NCBI RefSeq assembly: GCF_959025735.1
Contig: NZ_CAUFJQ010000010.1
Coordinates: 1 to 27,189, forward strand
Origin: an uncultured Streptococcus sp.
GTDB lineage: Bacteria; Bacillota; Bacilli; Lactobacillales; Streptococcaceae
Direction of reading: 5' to 3'
DNA: 27,189 nt
In this document: piece after piece, positions 8,456 through 15,100 of the stretch
How the letters are laid out: each line of letters begins with the position of its first letter
Position numbering within the stretch: position 1 is the stretch's first letter
Program-made: the position numbers and the translations under genes
The notes under the pieces: model-generated
What the model saw: only the letters and a program-made list of their open reading frames with translations
What the model was told of the DNA's origin: nothing
The model's database searches: none

Positions 8456-9282
8456 CATCAGTTATTTATTATGAAGAAACGCAGGCTTTGGTTCAAACCT
8501 TTAGCCAGGAGGACCAAGCTTATTTCCAAGATCTCTGGGATTATTTCAATTTCGCCGGTTTCTTATATGAGGAGAAGGCTTTGAGAGAGCAGGTCTATAA
8601 TTTAGCACTAGACTTTTCGGAAGCAGGAGCGGATGGATTGACAGCAAAGGACTATTTTGGTCTCGATCCAAAGGAAATGGCAGACCAAATCATCGAAAAT
8701 ATGCCCAAAGAATCGACACGGTCTGTTCTGAAATATGGGGGGATCGTCTCGGGAATTGTGATTTTCTATCGCCTCTTAAGTGATTTTGCTTCACAAGCGG
8801 TCCTTGTGCTCAAGCCTCTAGTCTATTTAACCGACATCATTTTGGGACTCCTAGCAATTGGGCTACTATTCTATCTCCTTCGTCGCCTCATTTTTGCAGA
8901 AGAAAAGTCGAAAAAAGCAATCCATGTGGCAATCGTTTTGGTTTTAGGAGTCTATTTCGCTAGTGAAATAGTAGGGGTCCGTTTCTTACCAGCACTTGCT
9001 TGGTTGACAGTGCCGAATCCATGGGATACTCTCCTTATGACAGGAGCTAGTGGCGCTCTCATTCTTTGGCAATGGAAAGAAGAGCTTGGCAGAGCCTTCA
9101 TCTTTCCTATCGTCGCCTTTTTAGTGGTTGGATTCTTACATCGCTGGACCTTGGCACAAGGAGTTCAGAATCTTGGTATGACAGTTCTTCTGCCCACAGT
9201 GATCATCATCTTTGGGCTAGTTATTTATTATTGGTTTACGATTCGTTCTTTGAAAAAAAATAGGATGGAAAGTGATAAATAG
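8452..9282 (+). CDS. Six-helix membrane protein of the padR operon (paralogue 2)
   Basis: 276 residues. The ATGA at 8452-8455 joins its start to the stop of the preceding gene, so translation is coupled. It has the same layout as its neighbour: soluble helical domain with EDQAY (20-24), YNLALDF (49-55) and DYFGLDPKEMADQ (67-79), then about six membrane segments (95-265) and a basic tail. The pair looks like an old tandem duplication. No transport or catalytic motif is visible. Control by the PadR protein encoded first in the operon is inferred from layout. Confidence 0.82.
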   Translation: MTSVIYYEETQALVQTFSQEDQAYFQDLWDYFNFAGFLYEEKALREQVYNLALDFSEAGADGLTAKDYFGLDPKEMADQIIENMPKESTRSVLKYGGIVSGIVIFYRLLSDFASQAVLVLKPLVYLTDIILGLLAIGLLFYLLRRLIFAEEKSKKAIHVAIVLVLGVYFASEIVGVRFLPALAWLTVPNPWDTLLMTGASGALILWQWKEELGRAFIFPIVAFLVVGFLHRWTLAQGVQNLGMTVLLPTVIIIFGLVIYYWFTIRSLKKNRMESDK

Positions 9283-9286
9283 AAAG

Positions 9287-9313
9287 AAAAGGGGGAGAAA
9301 GTGTCTCCCTTTT
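9287..9313 (+). terminator. Probable terminator of the padR operon
   Basis: AAAAGGGGGAGA (9287-9298) pairs with TCTCCCTTTT (9304-9313) with two unpaired G. The T run is only four long and is followed by CATG, so it may be leaky. Confidence 0.5.
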
Positions 9314-9325
9314 CATGTCCAAGTA

Positions 9326-9334
9326 TGGTAGAAT
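9326..9334 (+). promoter_or_regulatory. Extended -10 promoter of the amino acid permease
   Basis: TGGTAGAAT (TG at 9326-9327, -10 at 9329-9334) lies about 25 bases before the chosen start at 9360. The longer frame from ATG 9315 begins upstream of this promoter, which supports the downstream start. Confidence 0.5.
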
Positions 9335-9359
9335 AAACTCATTAGATGGGAGAATAGAC

Positions 9360-10748
9360 ATGAATCTATTTCGAAAAAAAGAACTTGGTCAAGTTCACCC
9401 GGGTCTGAATCGCCATTTACGATTGTGGGATTTGATTATTTTAGGAATCGGTGCCATGGTGGGGACAGGAATCTTCACAATTACGGGAACCGCAGCAGCG
9501 AATTTAGCTGGTCCAGCCTTGATTATTTCGATTGTGATTGCGGCTTTTTGCGTTGGCTTATCTGCCCTCTTCTTTGCTGAGTTTGCGTCTCGCATCCCTT
9601 CAACTGGTGGGGCCTATAGTTACCTCTATGCCATCTTTGGAGAGTTTCCAGCCTGGATTGCAGGTTGGTTGACTGTGATGGAATTTATGACAGCTGTATC
9701 AGGGGTGGCTTCAGGTTGGGCTGCGTATTTCAAGGGCTTGTTGGCCAATCTTGGCTGGAGCCTGCCGACAGCTTTAAACGGGACTTTTGATCCAGCTAAG
9801 GGAACTTATGTGGATCTCTTGCCTATTTTGGTTATGGTCCTCGTCACAGCCTTAGTCCTTATGAATGCAAAAGCGGTTTTACGCTTTAATTCCTTGCTGG
9901 TCTTACTCAAGTTCTCCGCTCTTGCCTTGTTTATTCTTGTCGGGATTTTTCACCTAAATCCTGGCAACTGGGCAAACTTTGCTCCGTATGGATTTGGCGA
10001 AATCTATGGTGGTCAGACAGGGATTATGGCTGGAGCTTCGCTCATGTTCTTTGCCTTTCTTGGTTTTGAGTCCATTTCAATGGCGGTCGACGAAATCAAG
10101 GAACCACAAAAGAACGTCCCTCGCGGCATTGTCCTCAGTCTCTTGATCACAACCGTTCTTTATATCTTGGTTACCTTGGTTTTGACAGGTATGGTTCCTT
10201 TTAAGAAATTAAATGTAGAAGACGCGGTTGCCTTTGCCCTTCGTCAGGTCGGAGCTGGCTGGGCTGGAAATTATGTATCGCTGGTAGCGATTTTGACCCT
10301 GATTACCGTCTGCATTTCCATGACCTTTGCCCTTTCACGGATGATTTACAGTTTGGCGCGGGATGGTCTCTTGCCAAAAGCTATGAAACAGCTCGATCCT
10401 AAAACCAGAATTCCAAAAAATGCGACATTGGTCGCTGGATTGATGGCTGCCATTGCTGGTGGAGTTTTTCCGCTAGCTAGTATCGCTTCCTTTTTAAATA
10501 TCTGTACCTTGGCTTACCTGGTTATGTTGGCCTTCGCCCTCTTGAAATTGCGCAAGGAACACGGTGCTCCTGGACCTAGTGAATTTAAAACGCCTTTGGT
10601 TCCGGTCTTGCCAATCCTATCGATTGTGGTCTGTCTGTCCTTTATGACCCAGTATTCTCTATCGACCTGGCTTGCCTTTGGAGTTGCTCTCCTGATTGGG
10701 ACTGGAATTTATTTTGGCTATGGGTATCGCCATTCAGAAGAAAATTAA
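9360..10748 (+). CDS. APC-family amino acid permease (YfnA/cationic amino acid type)
   Basis: 462 residues from ATG 9360, with TGGGAGA at 9347-9353; the ATG at 9315 lies upstream of the probable -10 box and is rejected. About 12 membrane helices. The N-terminus RKKELGQVHPGLNRHLRLWD followed by GIGAMVGTGIF is the hallmark of the YfnA/CAT branch of the APC superfamily, with the glycine-rich unwound first helix that binds the amino acid. GFESISMAVDEIKEPQKNVP in the loop after helix 6 is also typical. It should import (or exchange) an amino acid using the proton gradient. The substrate cannot be fixed from sequence. It is monocistronic, with a promoter and a terminator of its own. Confidence 0.9.
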   Translation: MNLFRKKELGQVHPGLNRHLRLWDLIILGIGAMVGTGIFTITGTAAANLAGPALIISIVIAAFCVGLSALFFAEFASRIPSTGGAYSYLYAIFGEFPAWIAGWLTVMEFMTAVSGVASGWAAYFKGLLANLGWSLPTALNGTFDPAKGTYVDLLPILVMVLVTALVLMNAKAVLRFNSLLVLLKFSALALFILVGIFHLNPGNWANFAPYGFGEIYGGQTGIMAGASLMFFAFLGFESISMAVDEIKEPQKNVPRGIVLSLLITTVLYILVTLVLTGMVPFKKLNVEDAVAFALRQVGAGWAGNYVSLVAILTLITVCISMTFALSRMIYSLARDGLLPKAMKQLDPKTRIPKNATLVAGLMAAIAGGVFPLASIASFLNICTLAYLVMLAFALLKLRKEHGAPGPSEFKTPLVPVLPILSIVVCLSFMTQYSLSTWLAFGVALLIGTGIYFGYGYRHSEEN

Positions 10749-10757
10749 TAAAAGATG

Positions 10758-10787
10758 AAAGCTAGAGTAGAAGAACTCTGGCTTTTT
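10758..10787 (+). terminator. Rho-independent terminator
   Basis: AAAGCTAGAGT (10758-10768) pairs with ACTCTGGCTTT (10775-10785) with one wobble and a 6-base loop, then T residues. Ends the permease transcript. Confidence 0.8.
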
Positions 10788-10808
10788 GTATAGGGAAAGC
10801 TCTTTTTT

Positions 10809-10817
10809 TGGTATAAT
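10809..10817 (+). promoter_or_regulatory. Extended -10 promoter, probably the ancestral DUF2829 promoter
   Basis: TGGTATAAT at 10809-10817 is a strong streptococcal extended -10. It stands 39 bases before the stub of the DUF2829 gene, so it was probably that gene's promoter before the island separated it from the intact copy 2.9 kb away. It may now transcribe into the island. Confidence 0.6.
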
Positions 10818-10841
10818 AAAGGGAGAAAGTTAAATAGATAA

Positions 10842-10876
10842 CAAAGGAGAAAACCATGACATTTGAAGAGATTTTA
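10842..10876 (+). repeat. Left copy of a 35-bp direct repeat flanking the accessory island
   Basis: 34 of 35 bases equal 13778-13812 (only 10852 A versus 13788 C differs). The repeat consists of the ribosome site AAAGGAGA, the start codon and seven codons of the DUF2829 gene. The stretch from here to 11098 has no intact gene: it holds the stub and AT-rich sequence with a TATAAT at 10999-11004. Confidence 0.85.
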
Positions 10877-10903
10877 AATAATAGTAATCATAAATTTCTT
10901 TAA
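10856..10903 (+). pseudogene. 5' stub of the DUF2829 (Tad2-family) gene
   Basis: It reads MTFEEIL, identical to the first seven residues of the intact gene at 13792, then diverges into NNSNHKFL and stops at 10903. Only the promoter, ribosome site and start remain. It could still yield a 15-residue peptide, but no function is suggested. Confidence 0.75.
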
Positions 10904-11098
10904 TGAATTCCACATAGAGTTCTGGTTTCTTAAAATTATATTTTATAGAGTTCGTCTACATTTCTTATTGTTTCACTCTAGAATAATTTGCAGAGGGTTA
11001 TAATAGAATTATATTTTCGAAAAGTCGAAGTAGTTATAAATATTTATCAAAGTATAAGAAAGTAAAAGATAAGATTGAAAAATGAATAGGAGGTTATT

Positions 11099-11713
11099 AT
11101 GAGATTCATTATTTCTTTTATCACATTTTGTGGTTTAGTTGGTGTTTGGTATTTTATAAAAAAACAACCTAATATAAAATATCGAAACATTTCAGCTTTG
11201 ATCTCTTTAATTAGTTTTGTTATATTTGGTTTATTCTTTCGAGAAGATAAATCTCAACAAGGTTCGGTCAGATCTGTTGTTAGTTCAAGCAGTTCGTCTT
11301 TGAATTTATCTACAACAACTCAGGCATCTTCCTCGATATTAGAAGTGAGTTCATCAAGCGAATCAACTTCGACATCAAATCAATTTAATGATGAAGAGTT
11401 TCAAAAATATGCTAGTCAATTTCAGAATAAATTGAATGAGTTGGTAAAAGAAACTGGGCAAGTTTATAGTGCTACAGGGAGAGGTCTTATACTATATCTG
11501 ACTGTTCCACAAGACTTTAAATATAATTCAAAAGATAATATTCAAGAATTTGCTGATAAAGTGTTGCAGGTCAAGAATGAAACTTTTCCTGTTTGGCTTG
11601 TTGAAAATGGCTATTCTGCACAAGATGTAAGTATTCATCTACACATTAAGACAGAAGATGGGACGACAATCGCAAAAGAAAAGTTCTCAGGTTCAATGAA
11701 GGTTACGAAATAA
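11099..11713 (+). CDS. Membrane-anchored protein with Ser-rich linker, unknown function
   Basis: 204 residues; ATG 11099 follows AGGAGG at 11088-11093. Two hydrophobic segments (about 3-20 and 32-48) are separated by a short basic loop. A Ser/Thr-rich linker (about 58-92) follows, then a C-terminal domain of about 110 residues with no known motif (YSATGRGLILYLTVPQDF, FPVWLVENGYSAQDVSIHLH). The linker suggests that the C-terminal domain lies outside the cell. Base composition is much more AT-rich than the flanking permease and dehydrogenase genes, in line with acquisition by transfer. First gene of the repeat-bracketed island. A TATAAT at 10999-11004 could be its promoter. Confidence 0.7.
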   Translation: MRFIISFITFCGLVGVWYFIKKQPNIKYRNISALISLISFVIFGLFFREDKSQQGSVRSVVSSSSSSLNLSTTTQASSSILEVSSSSESTSTSNQFNDEEFQKYASQFQNKLNELVKETGQVYSATGRGLILYLTVPQDFKYNSKDNIQEFADKVLQVKNETFPVWLVENGYSAQDVSIHLHIKTEDGTTIAKEKFSGSMKVTK

Positions 11714-11870
11714 ATAATTAATTTAAAAAATATAACAAATTTAGTTTGATTAATGGTACAGGATATTTTAAATAACAAATGAATATGAGGGTTGTTACTA
11801 TCTAAATGACAGCCTGATTTAGATTTATTGTTCAGTAAAAAGACACAGTTTTAGAAGAAGGAAGAAACTT

Positions 11871-12140
11871 ATGGGATTTTTTGATAATGTAAAACAAGAA
11901 GGCACTTTTTCAAATGCTTCTGGAGCAAATGGATTACATTATGTTGTTCTTCAAGTGACATTGAAAGAAAAATTTTTTGGCACTGGTTCAGGGAACCTTA
12001 CAGAATTAGAAGATGTAATCAATCGCCAAGCGTCTAAGGGATATAGACTTCATACAATCAGTACAGCAAATGGTGGAAGTAAAGGATTAGGTGGAGGAGA
12101 TCGTATTCAAGCAACTATGGTTTTTGAGAAGATTGTATAA
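11871..12140 (+). CDS. DUF4177-family small protein
   Basis: 89 residues; ATG 11871 with a GAAGGAAG ribosome site about ten bases before it. A flexible Gly/Ser/Asn-rich N-terminus (MGFFDNVKQEGTFSNASG) leads into a compact domain with HYVVLQVTLKEKFFG, LEDVINRQASKGYRLHTIS and TMVFEKIV. This fits the DUF4177 pattern: a beta strand, a helix that includes the 'ASKGYRL' turn, and two closing strands. It has no signal peptide and no catalytic residues. Such proteins turn up in phages, plasmids and integrated elements as well as chromosomes; no biochemical role is established that I know of. Probably a passenger of the island. Confidence 0.75.
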   Translation: MGFFDNVKQEGTFSNASGANGLHYVVLQVTLKEKFFGTGSGNLTELEDVINRQASKGYRLHTISTANGGSKGLGGGDRIQATMVFEKIV

Positions 12141-12240
12141 TCCCTCTTTATTCCTCATATTTGCCAGTAATAACCTTTTTTTCAAGTGTTATTCTAACAA
12201 AAATAGGGTAATAGAAGACAGAAATCGAAAATAAATAGAG

Positions 12241-12267
12241 GTCGAACAAGTTTGCTAACTTGTTGAC
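12241..12267 (+). promoter_or_regulatory. Inverted repeat overlapping the -35 box of the abi promoter
   Basis: AACAAGTT (12245-12252) and AACTTGTT (12257-12264) pair perfectly around TGCT; the outer GTC and GAC extend the symmetry with one extra G. The right arm contains the first bases of the -35 TTGACA. It has no T run after it, so an operator is more likely than a terminator. Confidence 0.5.
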
Positions 12268-12291
12268 ATATGGCTCCAAATGGATTATAAT
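12263..12291 (+). promoter_or_regulatory. Consensus sigma-A promoter of the abi leader RNA and gene
   Basis: TTGACA (12263-12268), a 17-bp spacer and TATAAT (12286-12291) are a perfect match to consensus. Transcription should begin near 12298, which leaves an 85-base leader before the abi start codon at 12383 and rules out the upstream in-frame start at 12260. Confidence 0.85.
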
Positions 12292-12297
12292 TTATTT

Positions 12298-12360
12298 AAT
12301 CTTAATGAATGGTTGCAGTAGCGACCTACCGAAAGGGGCTTCTAACGAAGCTCCTTTTGT
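12298..12360 (+). ncRNA. Two-hairpin leader RNA, candidate Abi-F structured RNA
   Basis: Hairpin 1: GGTTGC (12311-12316), loop AGTA, GCGACC (12321-12326). Hairpin 2: AAAGGGGCTTC (12332-12342), loop TAAC, GAAGCTCCTTT (12347-12357), 11 base pairs with one G·T. A short TTTT follows, so partial termination near 12360 is possible. A conserved structured RNA called Abi-F has been reported upstream of abiF-family genes by comparative genomics. Position and gene context fit that; I cannot align to the published model here. It could be an antitoxin-like RNA or an attenuator. Confidence 0.55.
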
Positions 12361-12382
12361 GCATTATTATGAGGTACAATCA

Positions 12383-13351
12383 ATGAAACCTTTTACAAAT
12401 ATTGATGAACAGATAGAGCTGCTAAAATCCAGAAATCTAACATTTCTAAACGAAAGTTTAGCAAGACAATCTCTAACCAATTATGGATACTATGAAATAG
12501 TCAACGGATATAAGTATTTCACTATTGAGTTAGACTCTGAGGAGGAAATCTATAAAGATGGTGAAACGTTTGAACATATGCTCGCCCTCTATGAACTTGA
12601 TAAGGATATCCGAAAAGGAATTATAGAAGCGACTATGGAGATTGAATTGTCACTACGGACAGCAATCGGTTACGTTGTCGCAAAAGATATCGGAGTTGAA
12701 AAAGAGAATTACCTGGATAGAAAAAATTATAATCAAGGTAAGAAGAATAAAAGAGGTTATGAGATTGATCAGCTTATTCATAAATTAAATAAAATTTACG
12801 ATGATAACTCTGAACCTTATAAACACTACAGAGAAACTCACGGACACATTCCGCCTTGGATTCTTTTAAAAGGTACTACTCTAGGAAACCTAGTAACCAT
12901 GTGTAAGCTACTAAAACCTGCTCAAAAAGAGCAAGTCATTGCAACCTGCCTAACAATTCCTAAAGAATTTATAACCGAGGAAGTAAAAACAACCTTTTCG
13001 GAAATTCTATACCTAGTTTTGGCATTTAGAAACCGTGCAGCCCATAGCGGTAGACTGTTTAATTATCATTCTGAAAAATATTATATCAGCTATAGAGAAT
13101 TTTTCCACAAACGTATGGGGATATCTGAAGCTGGCTATAGAAAAGGCGCAGGAAAAAACGATTTATACACCCTTTTCAACTCTCTTACATGGTTTAAAAA
13201 TGAAGATGCATCATTTCATGCCGAATTTGCTTTATTCTATTCTCTCAAAGAGCATCTTAAGAAATTCCCTGATGATGATGTTATGTTTACGATAGAATCA
13301 GGTATGCCATTAGAGTATATAAAGGACAAAATAGCTAAGTATTTTGATTAG
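12383..13351 (+). CDS. Abi_2/AbiF/AbiD-family abortive infection protein (HEPN-type)
   Basis: 322 residues from ATG 12383, with GAGGT at 12371-12375. The frame runs open to 12260 but the promoter starts transcription near 12298, inside that extension. The start MKPFTNIDEQIELLKSRNL and LTNYGYYEIVNGYKYFT are hallmarks of the Abi_2 family, known from lactococcal plasmids as AbiD/AbiF phage-resistance proteins. FRNRAAH at 215-221 gives the HEPN ribonuclease signature Rx4H (Arg216, His221), followed by the family's SGRLFNY. The likely action is RNA cleavage that stops growth on phage infection. The 5' RNA and the -35 palindrome suggest tight control, as for a toxin. The gene is AT-rich and lies alone with its promoter in the island. 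Confidence 0.85.
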   Translation: MKPFTNIDEQIELLKSRNLTFLNESLARQSLTNYGYYEIVNGYKYFTIELDSEEEIYKDGETFEHMLALYELDKDIRKGIIEATMEIELSLRTAIGYVVAKDIGVEKENYLDRKNYNQGKKNKRGYEIDQLIHKLNKIYDDNSEPYKHYRETHGHIPPWILLKGTTLGNLVTMCKLLKPAQKEQVIATCLTIPKEFITEEVKTTFSEILYLVLAFRNRAAHSGRLFNYHSEKYYISYREFFHKRMGISEAGYRKGAGKNDLYTLFNSLTWFKNEDASFHAEFALFYSLKEHLKKFPDDDVMFTIESGMPLEYIKDKIAKYFD

Positions 13352-13540
13352 AATTATTATTTAACCAAATATAACACCTCTATAAGTCCCATATTAACCT
13401 TGTGTTCTATTCTAGTAAAATTTAACTTCCAACTGAAAAACGAAAATAAGGAAATCTCGAAACTCATAATATGATATGAATCACGATCTAAAACGCTTTT
13501 AATAATAGCTTCCCTGCTGATGTTTTTAGGAAGTGATATC

Positions 13541-13684
13541 ATGAAAATTACAGAAGTAATAAAAAGAGATAGTAATACGGTAAACCGTTCTAGTATAGGG
13601 CTAGATGAGTGCAAATTAAATGTGAAGTCCAAGACTTTTAATACTATCAGTATGAATAAAATAATTGTTGTTTATAAAAAATGA
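13541..13684 (+). CDS. Possible small protein (47 residues), uncertain
   Basis: ATG 13541 follows AGGAAGTG at suitable spacing and reads MKITEVIKRDSNTVNRSSIG to TGA at 13682-13684. It is AT-rich like its surroundings and has no recognised motif. It is the only plausible coding content in the 440-base interval 13352-13791, which is otherwise AT-rich with no clear signals. It may be a remnant. Confidence 0.25.
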   Translation: MKITEVIKRDSNTVNRSSIGLDECKLNVKSKTFNTISMNKIIVVYKK

Positions 13685-13777
13685 TTGACATTCCAAAGAA
13701 CCGTGCAGGGATAAGTGTGATTAGTATAGAAATCAAAATAGTTAATATACTACGATTATATAAAAATAGAAAAAAAT

Positions 13778-13812
13778 CAAAGGAGAACACCATGACATTT
13801 GAAGAGATTTTA
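13778..13812 (+). repeat. Right copy of the 35-bp direct repeat
   Basis: Matches 10842-10876 at 34 of 35 bases and carries the working ribosome site, start codon and first codons of the intact DUF2829 gene. Homology stops immediately before the CAAAGGAG, so the upstream promoter region was not copied. Confidence 0.85.
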
Positions 13813-14028
13813 CCAGGCTTAAAGGCTAAGAAAAAATATGTACGAACGGGTTGGGGTGGAGCAGAAAACTACGTCCAACTTTTTGATACCATTGAGCAAG
13901 ATGGGGTGGCTCTGGAAGTGACACCTTATTTCCTCATCAATGTGTCTGGTGAAGGCGAAGGTTTCTCCATGTGGAGTCCAACCCCTTGTGATGTCTTAGC
14001 GACAGATTGGGTGGAAGTCCATGACTAA
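13792..14028 (+). CDS. DUF2829 / Tad2-family protein
   Basis: 78 residues from ATG 13792, with AAAGGAGA at 13779-13786; the open frame back to 13681 has no ribosome site and is AT-rich island DNA. MTFEEILPGLKAKKKYVRTG-W, a central beta-rich stretch and the closing MWSPTPCDVLATDW are the DUF2829 pattern. The phage members of this family, Tad2, are sponges that bind the cyclic ADP-ribose-type signal of Thoeris defence. Whether a chromosomal streptococcal member binds such a nucleotide is unknown. Its stop overlaps the next gene by 8 bases, so it is translationally coupled to an NAD(P)-dependent dehydrogenase. Base composition is that of core genes, unlike the island to its left. Confidence 0.8.
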   Translation: MTFEEILPGLKAKKKYVRTGWGGAENYVQLFDTIEQDGVALEVTPYFLINVSGEGEGFSMWSPTPCDVLATDWVEVHD

Positions 14029-14719
14029 AAGGGTCTTGATTACAGGCGTGAGTTCCGGGATTGGTCTGGCTCAAGCTCGTCTCTTTCTAGAAAAGGGCTA
14101 CCAGGTCTATGGCGTGGACCAGGGAGCGGATCCGCAGTTGTCGGGTGCTTTCCATTTCTTGCAGAGGGACTTAACTCTGGATTTGACGCCGATTTTTGAC
14201 TGGTGTCCTGAGGTAGAGGTCTTGTGCAATACAGCAGGAGTTTTGGATGATTACAAACCGCTTCTGGAGCAAAGCGCTCAGGAGATTCAGGAGATCTTTG
14301 AGATCAACTATGTGACTCCGGTGGAGCTGACGCGGCATTATCTGACTCAAATGTTGAAGAAGAAGCAAGGGATCATTATCAATATGTGCTCCATTGCTTC
14401 TAGCCTGGCAGGAGGAGGCGGTCACGCTTATACCTCGTCCAAGCATGCTCTAGCGGGCTTTACCAAGCAGTTGGCGCTGGATTATGCAGAAGTTGGCATT
14501 CAGGTCTTTGGCATCGCGCCAGGAGCTGTCAAAACAGGCATGACCGCAGCAGATTTTGAGCCAGGTGGCCTAGCAGACTGGGTAGCCAGTGAGACGCCCA
14601 TCAAGCGCTGGATTGAACCAGAGGAAGTAGCAGAAGTTAGCCTCTTTTTGGCAAGCGGAAAGGCGACAGCTATGCAAGGACAAATCCTGACGATTGATGG
14701 TGGATGGAGTTTGAAGTAG
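14021..14719 (+). CDS. Short-chain dehydrogenase/reductase (FabG-like SDR)
   Basis: 232 residues; ATG 14021 lies inside the end of the DUF2829 gene. Classical SDR: nucleotide-binding TGVSSGIG (8-15), CNTAG (69-73), Asn95, catalytic Ser124, Tyr137 and Lys141 (YTSSK), and GAVKTGM near the substrate loop. The C-terminus QGQILTIDGGWS is typical of FabG-like 3-oxoacyl-ACP reductases, but the same features occur in many SDRs. True fabG in streptococci sits in the fab cluster, so this is a paralogue with an unknown substrate. An acidic Asp33 after the second strand (YGVDQG) hints at NAD rather than NADP. Confidence 0.88.
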   Translation: MTKRVLITGVSSGIGLAQARLFLEKGYQVYGVDQGADPQLSGAFHFLQRDLTLDLTPIFDWCPEVEVLCNTAGVLDDYKPLLEQSAQEIQEIFEINYVTPVELTRHYLTQMLKKKQGIIINMCSIASSLAGGGGHAYTSSKHALAGFTKQLALDYAEVGIQVFGIAPGAVKTGMTAADFEPGGLADWVASETPIKRWIEPEEVAEVSLFLASGKATAMQGQILTIDGGWSLK

Positions 14720-14723
14720 GAGG

Positions 14724-14962
14724 ATGAAAAAGCAAGAGTTAAAATCTTGCTAAGAAATGTAATTGTTTTTTCCTTACTGAAAGAGGATCAAATCTAGGTG
14801 GACAATTGAGTTACGATAGTGGTGAGACAGGTATTTACCTCTATGCTAAAGAAGATCTTACTGAACGAAATTAAACCTACCAGAGTGATCAGGATGAATC
14901 AGATTTCTTTATGATTGGTCACGATGGAGATCTAGCCTTTTTCACCAAAAAAAGACAGGAAT
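14724..14962 (+). pseudogene. Decayed gene, SUKH (SMI1/KNR4)-like C-terminus
   Basis: A start with GGAGG right after the dehydrogenase stop reads MKKQELKSC and stops. A second frame, open from 14743, reads LTERGSNLGGQLSYDSGETG and, after an in-frame TAA (14872-14874), continues SDQDESDFFMIGHDGDLAFF to TAA at 14960-14962. The GSNLGGQL and 'GHDGDLAFF' segments resemble the end of SUKH-family proteins, often immunity factors for toxins. One internal stop and a shifted start mark it as broken. The family call is tentative. The remaining bases to 15100 hold no gene. Confidence 0.45.
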
Positions 14963-15036
14963 AATAACAATTATGAAGATAACTGAGAGTAAGTTCAGAA
15001 GAACATTTTGAATGGGCTACCTGAAACCTTAAGAGA

Positions 15037-15064
15037 TTGTTTTAGAAGAAACGAATAGTACAAT
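15037..15064 (+). promoter_or_regulatory. Possible promoter of the MacB-type ABC pair
   Basis: TTGTTT (15037-15042), 16-bp spacer, TACAAT (15059-15064), 36 bases before the start codon. Moderate match only. Confidence 0.35.
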
Positions 15065-15100
15065 TGATTTGCTAAGTCATTATGGAATGAAGGTGAAATC

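Noticed and set aside
9287..9320. Riboswitch or attenuator ahead of the amino acid permease
   Set aside because: The hairpin is better explained as the end of the padR operon, and the permease promoter lies after it, leaving a leader too short for a riboswitch.
12260..12382. N-terminal extension of the abi protein starting at TTG 12260
   Set aside because: A consensus promoter at 12263-12291 places the transcript start near 12298, and the family's N-terminus is at MKPFTNIDEQ with its own ribosome site.
13357..13632. 91-codon open frame on the minus strand
   Set aside because: Composition is biased by AT-rich DNA, no ribosome site or motif, and it conflicts with the equally weak 47-codon plus-strand ORF.
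13681..13791. Extended N-terminus for the DUF2829 protein
   Set aside because: The extension is island DNA without a ribosome site; the duplicated AAAGGAGA-ATG shows the ancestral start at 13792.
10842..13812. Composite transposon or insertion sequence
   Set aside because: The flanking repeats are direct, are pieces of the target gene, and no transposase or terminal inverted repeats are present.
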